In this document: one piece after another, positions 56,489 through 64,000 of the stretch | How positions within the stretch are numbered: the first letter of the stretch is position 1 | Layout of the letters: the number at the start of each line of letters is the position of its first letter | Origin: Oxalicibacterium solurbis | GTDB lineage: Bacteria; Pseudomonadota; Gammaproteobacteria; Burkholderiales; Burkholderiaceae_D | Direction of reading: 5' to 3' | Length of the DNA stretch: 64,000 bases | NCBI RefSeq assembly: GCF_014635845.1 | Contig: NZ_BMDP01000001.1 | Span: 434,001-498,000 of the forward strand | Position numbers and translations under genes: made by a program | Notes under the pieces: model-generated | The model's input: only the letters and a program-made list of their open reading frames with translations | Databases searched by the model: none | Told to the model about the DNA's origin: nothing

Positions 56489-57703
56489 TTATTTTGCCAG
56501 CCTGATTCCCATCACCTGCCATCGCGCCGTCGCCGGAAAAAAATTCCGATAACTGATCCGCGCATGCCCTTCCGGCGTCGCACTTGACGAACCGCGCAGC
56601 ACATACTGGTTCGACATGAACTTGCCGTTATATTCGCCGAGCGCACCATCAGCCGTTTTGAATCCCGGATACGCGGCATAACTGCTGGACGTCCACTGCC
56701 AGCACACGCCGAACAACTGCTTCAATCCCTTGCTGCTACGCGCCGCATGTTCCCATTCCGCTTCGGTCGGCAGGCGTGCGCCAGCCCAGCGTGCATAGGC
56801 ATCGGCTTCGAAGTACGAGATATGTACAGCCGGCGCGTGCGGATCCAGCGTCTGCAAACCATGCAGGCCGAATGTTTTCCAACCGCCCTCGTCTTTCTGC
56901 CAGTAGATCGGACACGCCAGTCCTTCCCTGTTCACCCAATCCCACCCTTCCGACAGCCACATCGCCGGATCGCGATAGCCGCCGGCTTCGATGAAAGCCA
57001 GATATTCGCCGTTCGTGACGAGGCGCAATCCAAGCTGGAAACGTTCGACGAACTGGCGATGGCACGGCAGCTCGTTGTCGAAGCAGAAACCATCGCCTTC
57101 GTGACCGATCTCGACAATGCCGGCATCGAACTTCAGCCATTGCAGCGGTTCGACAGGCGCGTGTGCCGCAGGCTTTCCGTTCGCATAAGCGGGAAACAGC
57201 GGATTGCAGGAGAACAGATGCAGCACGTCGGTCAGCATCAGTTCCTGATGCTGCTGTTCATGCTGCAAGCCAAGTTCCACCAGTTGCGCCAGTTCCGCAT
57301 ACGCGTCGGTACCGGCATGCGAGGCCAGCAATGCCTGCATGCGTGCATCGACATTGCGGCGGTAGGCAATGACTTCCTTCAGCGCAGGGCGCGTCAGCAG
57401 GCCGCGCTTCGGGCGCGCGTGCTTATCGCCGACGCCGTTGTAATAGGAATTGAATAAAACGCGGAAAGCGGAATGGAAAGGCTTGAAATTGCGTTCGCGT
57501 CTTTCCAGCAGAAAGGTTTCGAAAAACCATGTCGTGTGCGCCAGATGCCATTTGATCGGGCTGGCGTCCGGCATCGATTGCGCACAGCAATCTTCCTCGG
57601 ATAACGGCGCAGCCAGTTCCAGCGAATGCGCGCGCACCTGGGCAAAACGGCACGCGAGCGGATCTATCGTGTTGAGAGGAAGGCGGTCGGCTTGTGCATT
57701 CAT
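56489..57703 (-). CDS. egtB: EgtB-like ergothioneine (sulfoxide-synthase) protein
   Basis: A 404-residue protein with an N-terminal DinB-like helical bundle and a C-terminal formylglycine-generating-enzyme/sulfatase-modifying (FGE) domain, the layout of EgtB. Iron-binding His residues are expected in IKWHLAHTTWFFE and LQHEQQHQELMLTDVLH (the HxxxHxH-type motif). The FGE part includes NGEYLAFIEAGGYRDPAMW, WASARLPTEAEWEHAAR-like and a C-terminal GSSSATPEGHARISYRNFFPA. EgtB joins a sulfur donor to trimethylated histidine in ergothioneine synthesis. It lies 102 bases downstream of egtD. Which thiol donor this homologue uses (gamma-Glu-Cys or Cys) is not decided. Confidence 0.85.
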   Translation of the reverse strand: MNAQADRLPLNTIDPLACRFAQVRAHSLELAAPLSEEDCCAQSMPDASPIKWHLAHTTWFFETFLLERRERNFKPFHSAFRVLFNSYYNGVGDKHARPKRGLLTRPALKEVIAYRRNVDARMQALLASHAGTDAYAELAQLVELGLQHEQQHQELMLTDVLHLFSCNPLFPAYANGKPAAHAPVEPLQWLKFDAGIVEIGHEGDGFCFDNELPCHRQFVERFQLGLRLVTNGEYLAFIEAGGYRDPAMWLSEGWDWVNREGLACPIYWQKDEGGWKTFGLHGLQTLDPHAPAVHISYFEADAYARWAGARLPTEAEWEHAARSSKGLKQLFGVCWQWTSSSYAAYPGFKTADGALGEYNGKFMSNQYVLRGSSSATPEGHARISYRNFFPATARWQVMGIRLAK

Positions 57704-57805
57704 GTTAGCCCCTGATGTGGCAGGTCGGCCCTGCCTGAGTTTGTTCGATAGCGGAAACGGATTCGACCCGTTTCCGGTAAATGTTGTTCCGAAATGCCGT
57801 TGCGA

Positions 57806-58768
57806 TCAAGCGGCGCGCGCGTGGCAGACAAGGAACCAGCCGGCAGGATCGGTCCATGCGGCAACATCGCCGAATCCCGCCTGCCGCAGCATGGCGATGA
57901 AATTGTCCTGTGTGTATTTATAACTGTTTTCGGTATGTATGCGTTCGCCGCGTGCAAACTGGCGTTCGCCGCCGGCCCAGGAAACGACCTGGTCGATTTC
58001 CGATTCCAGATGCATTTCGACACGGCTGCGTTCGACATTGAAAAAGCCGCGATGCCGCCATGCGCGCAATTCGAAATCGGCATCGAGCAGCAGATTCAGG
58101 TGGCGCAATATGTTCAGGTTGAATGCAGCTGTCACGCCCAGCGCATCGTCGTAGGCAAGATCGAGCACGCCTTTTTCCTTGACGAGATCCACGCCGATCA
58201 GGATGCCGCCATTTGCCTTGTCGCCGTGCATGCAGGCCGCGTGCACGCGCCGCAGAAAAGCCAATGCTTCGTCCGGCATGAAATTGCCGATCGACGAACC
58301 GGGATAGAAGAACAGGCGATTGTCATCGTTGACAGCCTCCGGCAGCGCCAGGCCGGATGAAAAATCCATGCCGACGCCAATCATGTCGATCTGCGGAAAT
58401 TGCATCTGCAAACGACCCACCGCATCGCGCAAGAAATCGACCGAAATGTCGACCGGCGCATATTGCGACGGCCGCAATGCGGGAAAGAGTTTGGCCGCCT
58501 TCGTGCAATTGCCGGCGCCCAGATCGATCAGCGTGGCACCGCGGCCGACCGAAGCAGCGATCGCTTCGGCACGCTCGGCGAAAATGCCGGCTTCGGTGCG
58601 CGTCGGATAGTACTCGGGGAGTTCGCAGATCGCCTCGAACAGCTTGGAGCCGAGTGCGTCGTACAGATACTTGGGCGAGACATGCGCGTGTTCCGCGTTC
58701 AGTCCCGCTTTCAATTCATCGCGGATATCGTGTTGAGGTGTGGTCAGGCATTGGATGAACCGAGTCAA
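57806..58768 (-). CDS. egtD: L-histidine N-alpha-methyltransferase EgtD
   Basis: A 320-residue SAM-dependent enzyme that trimethylates histidine to hercynine. KYLYDALGSKLFEAICELPEYYPTR is split over residues 35-60; TLIDLGAGNCTKAAKLF is the SAM site, YAPVDISVDFLRDA follows, and FFYPGSSIGNFMPDEAL is diagnostic. I propose a TTG start at 58768 because GGGAG lies just upstream and the family length (about 321) then fits; an ATG 15 codons earlier lacks similarity. First gene of the egtD-egtB pair. Confidence 0.9.
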   Translation of the reverse strand: MTRFIQCLTTPQHDIRDELKAGLNAEHAHVSPKYLYDALGSKLFEAICELPEYYPTRTEAGIFAERAEAIAASVGRGATLIDLGAGNCTKAAKLFPALRPSQYAPVDISVDFLRDAVGRLQMQFPQIDMIGVGMDFSSGLALPEAVNDDNRLFFYPGSSIGNFMPDEALAFLRRVHAACMHGDKANGGILIGVDLVKEKGVLDLAYDDALGVTAAFNLNILRHLNLLLDADFELRAWRHRGFFNVERSRVEMHLESEIDQVVSWAGGERQFARGERIHTENSYKYTQDNFIAMLRQAGFGDVAAWTDPAGWFLVCHARAA

Positions 58769-59028
58769 TGATTTCTCCCGTATTGAATGGCACCGGACTC
58801 GGCCGGTATTCATGGTTGCGCATTATTGCGGACCGCTACTGACAATTACCGTCAGCAGAGCCGTCTGACTAATACGCGCGGCAATCGCAGAAAGTTACAG
58901 CCGATGCAGAATCATCGAATCATAATTGATGCTACTCTACTCTGCTTCGCGCCCCGGCGTTCTATCCGATACGGTAGCGGCAAGGCGGCGCGCTTTGCGT
59001 TAGGTTACGTACAGAATCAATCAATTAC

Positions 59029-60816
59029 ATGAGTTCCACCGCCACAAGTATTCCACGCAAAAGCAGTCTGGCCACGCTGCGCGGCCTGTCGCGTTTCCTG
59101 ATCCCGTATCGCAAACAGTTTGTACTGGCCGGCATTGCGCTGGTCGTTGCCGCCGCGGCGACGCTGGCGATTCCGTATGCCTTTCGCCAGATGATCGATC
59201 TCGGCTTCGGTGCAGCAGGCGCGCAGAGCACGGCGCATATCAACACCTATTTCATCGCATTGTTCGGCACTGCTTGCGTGCTGGGCGTGGCGACTGCGGG
59301 CCGCTATTACATGGTGTCGTGGCTGGGCGAACGCGTGACGGCGGATATCCGCGATGCAGTCTACGCACACGTCGTCACGCAAAGCCCGCAATTCTTCGAG
59401 ACGACGCAAAGCGGTGAAGTGCTGTCGCGCCTGACTACCGATACCACGCTGATCCAGACGCTGGTCGGCACCAGCATCTCGATGGCACTGCGCAACTTCC
59501 TGCTGTTCCTTGGCGGCCTCATGATGCTGTTTTTTACCAGCGTCAAACTGACGTCCATCATCCTGCTGATGCTGATTGCCGTGGTGCTGCCCATCGTCTG
59601 GTTCGGCCGCCGCGTGCGTTCGCTGTCGCGCGATTCGCAGGATCGCGTAGCCGATGCATCGGCGCTGGCCGGCGAAATTTTGAACGCGATGCCGACCGTG
59701 CAGGCGTTCACGCACGAGCGTATCGAGGCCGAACGCTTCGGCGTGTCAGTACAGGAAGCCTTCCTGACCGCCGTGCGCCGCATCCGTGCGCGCGCGCTGC
59801 TGACGATGGTCGCCATCCTGCTGGTATTCGGCGCCATCGTGTTCGTGCTGTGGCTGGGTGCGCATGCGGTGATCGACGGCACCATGAGCGGCGGGCAGCT
59901 TGGTCAGTTCATCCTGTATTCGGCGCTGGTGGCCGGTTCGATCGGTGCGTTGTCCGAGGTGAGCGGCGATGCGCAACGTGCGGCCGGCGCAGCGGAAAGG
60001 CTGCTGGAATTGCTGGCGGCGCAATCCCCTATCGAGCCGCCGGCACAGGCTACGCCGCTGCCGCCGCGTCGCGCCAACGGCGCCTCGCTGATCCTCGACA
60101 GCATAACCTTCTGCTATCCGTCGCGCCCCGGTACACCATCGCTGTCGGATCTGTCGCTGACCATCGCGGCCGGCGAAACGGTCGCCATCGTCGGCCCGTC
60201 CGGTGCCGGCAAGACCTCGCTGTTCCAGCTGCTGCTGCGCTTCTACGATCCGCAGCAAGGTTCGATCGCGCTGGACGGCGTGGACATCCGCGAGCTGGAC
60301 CTGCACGACTTGCGCGACACCATCGGCATCGTGCCGCAGGATACGGTGATCTTTTCCGCCAATGCGATGGAAAACATCCGCTACGGCCGCCCGGATGCCA
60401 GCGACGAGGAAGTCGTCATCGCTGCGAAGCTGGCCGCGGCGCACGAATTCATCGAACGCCTGCCGGAAGGCTATCTGTCCTTCCTCGGCGAACGCGGCGT
60501 GCGGCTATCCGGCGGACAGCGCCAGCGCATCGCGATCGCACGCGCATTGCTGAAGAATCCGCCGCTGCTGTTGCTGGACGAAGCAACCAGTGCACTCGAC
60601 GCCGAATCGGAACGCCTGGTGCAAGGTGCGCTGGAAGCAGCGATGGTCGGTCGCACGACACTGGTCATCGCTCATCGCCTGGCGACCGTGCAGCGCGCCG
60701 ACCGCATCATCGTGATGGAGCACGGCCGCATCGTCGAAACCGGCACGCACGCATCGCTGGTGGCACAGGGCGGACTGTATGCGGGCCTGGCCGCGCTGCA
60801 GTTCGGCCAGACCTGA
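59029..60816 (+). CDS. ABC exporter, MsbA/multidrug type (TM and ATPase fused)
   Basis: A 595-residue half-transporter. Six TM helices occupy residues 25-320 (FLIPYRKQFVLAGIALVVAAA onwards), with the coupling-helix MPTVQAFTHERIEAERF. The ATPase has Walker A GPSGAGKTSLF, Q-loop GIVPQDTVIFSANAMENIRYG, signature [15 protein letters not shown], Walker B PLLLLDEATSALD and H-loop VIAHRLATV. It works as a homodimer in the family. The substrate (lipid or drug) is unknown; it is not adjacent to lpxK as msbA usually is. ATG at 59029. Confidence 0.92.
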   Translation: MSSTATSIPRKSSLATLRGLSRFLIPYRKQFVLAGIALVVAAAATLAIPYAFRQMIDLGFGAAGAQSTAHINTYFIALFGTACVLGVATAGRYYMVSWLGERVTADIRDAVYAHVVTQSPQFFETTQSGEVLSRLTTDTTLIQTLVGTSISMALRNFLLFLGGLMMLFFTSVKLTSIILLMLIAVVLPIVWFGRRVRSLSRDSQDRVADASALAGEILNAMPTVQAFTHERIEAERFGVSVQEAFLTAVRRIRARALLTMVAILLVFGAIVFVLWLGAHAVIDGTMSGGQLGQFILYSALVAGSIGALSEVSGDAQRAAGAAERLLELLAAQSPIEPPAQATPLPPRRANGASLILDSITFCYPSRPGTPSLSDLSLTIAAGETVAIVGPSGAGKTSLFQLLLRFYDPQQGSIALDGVDIRELDLHDLRDTIGIVPQDTVIFSANAMENIRYGRPDASDEEVVIAAKLAAAHEFIERLPEGYLSFLGERGVRLSGGQRQRIAIARALLKNPPLLLLDEATSALDAESERLVQGALEAAMVGRTTLVIAHRLATVQRADRIIVMEHGRIVETGTHASLVAQGGLYAGLAALQFGQT

Positions 60817-60915
60817 GCGCCGATCCTAATGCCATCTGCCCACGCGTTAAAATAGCGTTTTCCTCAATGCCCGCGAGCAGCTTTCCGGCTGCCCGCCCTC
60901 TCGAACGGACGATGC

Positions 60916-61890
60916 ATGAAACAGTATCTTGACTTGGTGCGCACGGTGCTCGACACCGGCACATGGCAGGACAACCGCACCGGCATTCGCACCATCAGCA
61001 TTCCCGGCGCGATGCTGCGCTTCGATCTGCAGAATGACGGCTTTCCAGCCGTCACGACCAAGCGCCTCGCGTTCAAGTCCGTCATCGGCGAACTGGTCGG
61101 TTTTCTGCGCGCATCGCGCAGTGCTGCAGACTTCCGCGCGCTCGGCTGCAAGGTCTGGGACCAGAACGCCAATGAAAACGTCGAATGGCTGGCCAATCCA
61201 TACCGTCTGGAAGAAGACGATCTCGGTCCGGTGTACGGCGTGCAATGGCGCGCATGGCCGGCCTACAAGCTGATCGAGGCCGACAAGAAATCGCAGATCG
61301 TGCATGCGCAGGAACGCGGCTTCCGCGTGGTCGGCGTCGTCAAGGATCAGGGCGTCGACAAGGTGCTGCTGTACCGCGCGATCGACCAATTGCGCGATTG
61401 CCTGGATACCATCATCAAGAATCCGCAAAGCCGCCGCATCCTGTTCCACGGCTGGAACTGTGCAGACCTGGATGCCATCGCGCTGCCGGCCTGCCATCTG
61501 CTGTACCAGTTCCTGCCGAATGTCACGACGAAAGAGATTTCGCTGTGCCTGTACATCCGCAGCAACGATCTCGGACTCGGCACACCGTTCAATCTGGCCG
61601 AAGGCGCGGCATTGCTGCACCTGGTCGGCCGCCTCACCGGCTACAAGCCGAAGTGGTTCACCTACTTTATCGGCGACGCGCATATCTACGAGAACCATCT
61701 GGACATGCTGAACGAGCAGATGCAGCGCGAGCCGTACCCGGCGCCGCAATTGAAAATCTCGGACCGCATCCCCGACTACGCCGTCACCGGCAAGTACGAA
61801 CCGGAATGGCTGGACCAGATCGAGCCTTCCGATTTCTCGCTGGAGGATTACCAGCACCACGCGCCGCTGACTGCGCCGATGGCCGTCTGA
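60916..61890 (+). CDS. thyA: Thymidylate synthase ThyA, extended form
   Basis: A 324-residue enzyme that makes dTMP from dUMP with methylene-tetrahydrofolate. The catalytic Cys193 lies in [22 protein letters not shown]-like dUMP site ([21 protein letters not shown]) is at the N terminus, and [14 protein letters not shown] and [12 protein letters not shown] complete the site. E. coli ThyA has 264 residues; the extra length sits mainly in an insert at about residues 116-160 ([20 protein letters not shown] and following). It lies 13 bases before folA, so folate-cycle enzymes are paired. Confidence 0.95.
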   Translation: MKQYLDLVRTVLDTGTWQDNRTGIRTISIPGAMLRFDLQNDGFPAVTTKRLAFKSVIGELVGFLRASRSAADFRALGCKVWDQNANENVEWLANPYRLEEDDLGPVYGVQWRAWPAYKLIEADKKSQIVHAQERGFRVVGVVKDQGVDKVLLYRAIDQLRDCLDTIIKNPQSRRILFHGWNCADLDAIALPACHLLYQFLPNVTTKEISLCLYIRSNDLGLGTPFNLAEGAALLHLVGRLTGYKPKWFTYFIGDAHIYENHLDMLNEQMQREPYPAPQLKISDRIPDYAVTGKYEPEWLDQIEPSDFSLEDYQHHAPLTAPMAV

Positions 61891-61903
61891 ACGAAAGACC
61901 CGC

Positions 61904-62389
61904 ATGTCCCAACTGACCCTCGTCGTCGCCGTCGACGCCAACAACGGCATCGGCATCGACAATCAACTGCCGTGGCACCTGCCGGAAGACCTGGCGCACT
62001 TCAAGCGCACCACTTCCGGCCATCCGATCATCATGGGCCGCAAGACCTTCGACTCGATCGGCCGTCCGCTGCCGAACCGCCGCAACATCGTCATCACGCG
62101 CAACAAGGACTGGCAGCATGACGGCGTGGAAGCCGTGACATCAATCGCTGCGGCAAAAACGCTGGTCGGCAACGCGCCAGCCTTCATCATCGGCGGCGGC
62201 CAGATCTTCGCCGATACGCTGGCCGATGCCGACCGCCTGATCGTCACCCACATCGACAAGACCTTCGACTGCGACGCCTTCTTCCCCGCCATCGATCCGG
62301 CGCGGTGGAAGGAAACGGCACGCGAAAACCACCATTCGGATGCCAACGGTTTCGACTTTTCCTACGTGAGCTACGACCGCATCCGCTGA
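61904..62389 (+). CDS. folA: Dihydrofolate reductase
   Basis: A 161-residue chromosomal DHFR that regenerates tetrahydrofolate used by ThyA. VVAVDANNGIGIDNQLPWHL leads to the active-site Asp29 (LPEDLAHFKR), followed by IIMGRKTFDSIGRPLPNR and the NADPH site FIIGGGQIFADTL. It is of the trimethoprim-sensitive chromosomal type by sequence pattern. It starts 13 bases after thyA. Confidence 0.95.
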   Translation: MSQLTLVVAVDANNGIGIDNQLPWHLPEDLAHFKRTTSGHPIIMGRKTFDSIGRPLPNRRNIVITRNKDWQHDGVEAVTSIAAAKTLVGNAPAFIIGGGQIFADTLADADRLIVTHIDKTFDCDAFFPAIDPARWKETARENHHSDANGFDFSYVSYDRIR

Positions 62390-62564
62390 CGGCGGGCGGG
62401 CAAGGCATCGGGGCGAAATCGTCACGATTCAGTCATATACAACACCGGCGGCATTTGCAGCGGCAAAACTACCGGTTTCTCCCCACAATTTCCGCATATC
62501 TGCGAAAATTCGCATTCTTTCGGGCGGCCATCGCCCGGCACGCGCCTTTCCTGCTGGAGACCTC

Positions 62565-64000
62565 ATGAAATTTCGCTTCCCCATCGTCATCATCGACGAA
62601 GATTTCCGTTCCGAGAACACGTCCGGACTCGGCATCCGCGCGCTGGCCGACGCGATCGAGAAGGAAGGCATGGAAGTGCTGGGTGTGACCAGCTACGGCG
62701 ATCTGGCGCAGTTCGCGCAGCAGCAGTCGCGCGCGTCGGCCTTCATCCTGTCGATCGACGACGAGGAATTCGGCACCGGTTCTTATGAAGACACCGACTA
62801 CGCGCTGAAATCGCTGCGCGCCTTCGTCGGCGAAATCCGTCACAAGAACGCCGACATCCCGATCTACCTTTATGGTGAGACGCGCACCTCACGCGACATC
62901 CCGAACGACATCCTGCGCGAACTGCACGGCTTCATCCACATGTTCGAGGACACGCCGGAATTCGTCGCGCGCCACATCATCCGCGAAGCCAAGTCCTACA
63001 TGGACAGCCTGTCGCCGCCGTTCTTCCGCGCGCTGGTCGAATACGCCAACGACGGCTCCTATTCGTGGCACTGCCCCGGCCACTCCGGCGGTGTGGCTTT
63101 CCTGAAATCGCCGATCGGCCAGATGTTCCACCAGTTTTTCGGCGAGAACATGCTGCGTGCCGACGTCTGCAACGCCGTGGAAGAACTCGGCCAACTGCTG
63201 GACCACACCGGCCCGGTCGCCGCATCCGAACGCAATGCCGCGCGCATCTTCAATGCCGACCATTGCTACTTCGTGACAAACGGCACGTCGACGTCGAACA
63301 AGATGGTCTGGCATTCGACGGTTGCACCGGGCGACATCGTCGTGGTCGACCGCAACTGCCACAAGTCCATCCTGCACTCGATCATCATGACCGGCGCGAT
63401 TCCGGTATTTCTGATGCCGACGCGTAATCACCTCGGCATCATCGGCCCGATCCCGCTGTCCGAATTCTCGATGGAGAACATCCAGAAGAAGATCGAAGCC
63501 AACCCGTTCGCACGCGAAGCGAAGAACAAGAAACCGCGCATTCTGACCATCACGCAATCGACCTACGACGGCGTCGTCTACAACGTCGAAGTGCTGAAGG
63601 ACATGCTGGACGGCAAGATCGACACGCTGCACTTCGACGAAGCGTGGCTGCCGCACGCCACCTTCCATGACTTCTACAAGGACATGCACGCGATCGGCAA
63701 GGATCGCCCGCGCGCGAAGGAATCGCTGATCTTCTCCACGCAATCGACGCACAAGCTGCTGGCCGGCCTGTCGCAGGCGTCGCAGATCCTGGTGCGCGAA
63801 TCCGAAAAGGTGAAGCTGGATCAGGACACCTTCAACGAAGCCTATCTGATGCACACGTCGACCTCGCCGCAGTACTCGATCATCGCCTCGTGCGACGTCG
63901 CTGCCGCGATGATGGAAGCACCGGGCGGTACCGCACTGGTCGAGGAAAGCATTCTCGAAGCGCTGGACTTCCGCCGCGCGATGCGCAAGGTCGAAGCCGA
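62565..64000 (+). CDS. Orn/Lys/Arg decarboxylase (3' end outside window)
   Basis: The first 478 residues of a PLP-dependent group III decarboxylase (biodegradative arginine/lysine/ornithine type). The receiver-like wing domain starts MKFRFPIVIIDEDFRSENT. The PLP domain has WHCPGHSGGVAFLKSP, CYFVTNGTSTSNKMVWHS, HFDEAWLPHATFHDFYKDMH and the Schiff-base Lys in FSTQSTHKLLAGLSQASQ. ATG at 62565 has GGAG at a good distance. The substrate (arginine, lysine or ornithine) cannot be fixed from the visible part. The 175 bases before it hold no gene. Confidence 0.93.
   Translation, partial: MKFRFPIVIIDEDFRSENTSGLGIRALADAIEKEGMEVLGVTSYGDLAQFAQQQSRASAFILSIDDEEFGTGSYEDTDYALKSLRAFVGEIRHKNADIPIYLYGETRTSRDIPNDILRELHGFIHMFEDTPEFVARHIIREAKSYMDSLSPPFFRALVEYANDGSYSWHCPGHSGGVAFLKSPIGQMFHQFFGENMLRADVCNAVEELGQLLDHTGPVAASERNAARIFNADHCYFVTNGTSTSNKMVWHSTVAPGDIVVVDRNCHKSILHSIIMTGAIPVFLMPTRNHLGIIGPIPLSEFSMENIQKKIEANPFAREAKNKKPRILTITQSTYDGVVYNVEVLKDMLDGKIDTLHFDEAWLPHATFHDFYKDMHAIGKDRPRAKESLIFSTQSTHKLLAGLSQASQILVRESEKVKLDQDTFNEAYLMHTSTSPQYSIIASCDVAAAMMEAPGGTALVEESILEALDFRRAMRKVEA

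Overview
The window reads as a chromosome segment from a betaproteobacterium of the Burkholderiales, most likely Oxalobacteraceae (Herminiimonas/Janthinobacterium-like). This is inferred from gene order (lolC-lolD-tatD-comEC; rpfE-like-recJ; prfB-lysS; iscR-iscS-iscU-iscA-hscB-hscA-fdx-iscX; yejABEF opposite fabI) and from high-GC codon use. No species marker such as rRNA is present.

Bases 1 to about 7,745 are a foreign, AT-richer defence island in which all seven genes run leftward. From the comEC side they are: a Gabija pair (OLD-family ATPase/TOPRIM nuclease gajA and UvrD-like helicase gajB, overlapping by 4 bases), a solo HEPN-type protein, an Abi_C abortive-infection protein, an unrecognised 325-residue protein in tandem with it, and a type II Thoeris pair (TIR protein thsB and a two-TM macro-domain thsA, cut by the window edge). 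The island interrupts comEC right after the conserved VPAQRTL stretch, so the DNA-uptake channel is truncated to about 330 backbone residues. No integrase or transposase is visible; the other end of the island lies outside the window.

From 7.7 to 18.9 kb the backbone resumes: comEC remnant, tatD, lolD, lolC (leftward), then the rpfE-like gene and recJ, a lipoprotein gene, prfB with its programmed +1 frameshift, lysS and a glycine-zipper protein. From 19 to 24.7 kb lies a complete eight-gene isc iron-sulfur operon behind a promoter overlapped by a near-consensus type 1 IscR site. From 25 to 41.7 kb come a TetR regulator, a UDG-fold protein with an altered catalytic motif, uvrB, an aromatic aminotransferase, tRNA-Asn, cfa, a GGDEF-EAL protein behind an 18-base palindrome, thiD, tRNA-Val, a methyltransferase-rnhA-dnaQ operon, gloB and mltD.

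From 41.7 to 64 kb are the yejABEF peptide importer, fabI, an rhlE-type helicase with a long predicted 5' leader, a YXWGXW protein, a LysR regulator divergent from fdxA, a LigB-type dioxygenase, leuA behind a leader region with two leucine-rich mini-ORFs and mutually exclusive hairpins, an AT-rich orphan gene, egtD-egtB (ergothioneine-type), an MsbA-like ABC exporter, thyA-folA, and the start of an Orn/Lys/Arg decarboxylase gene.

The points most worth following up are the defence island (especially the Abi_C plus unknown pair and the solo HEPN gene), its insertion in comEC, the leuA leader, the palindromic operator upstream of the c-di-GMP gene, and the UDG-like protein lacking the usual catalytic Asp and His.
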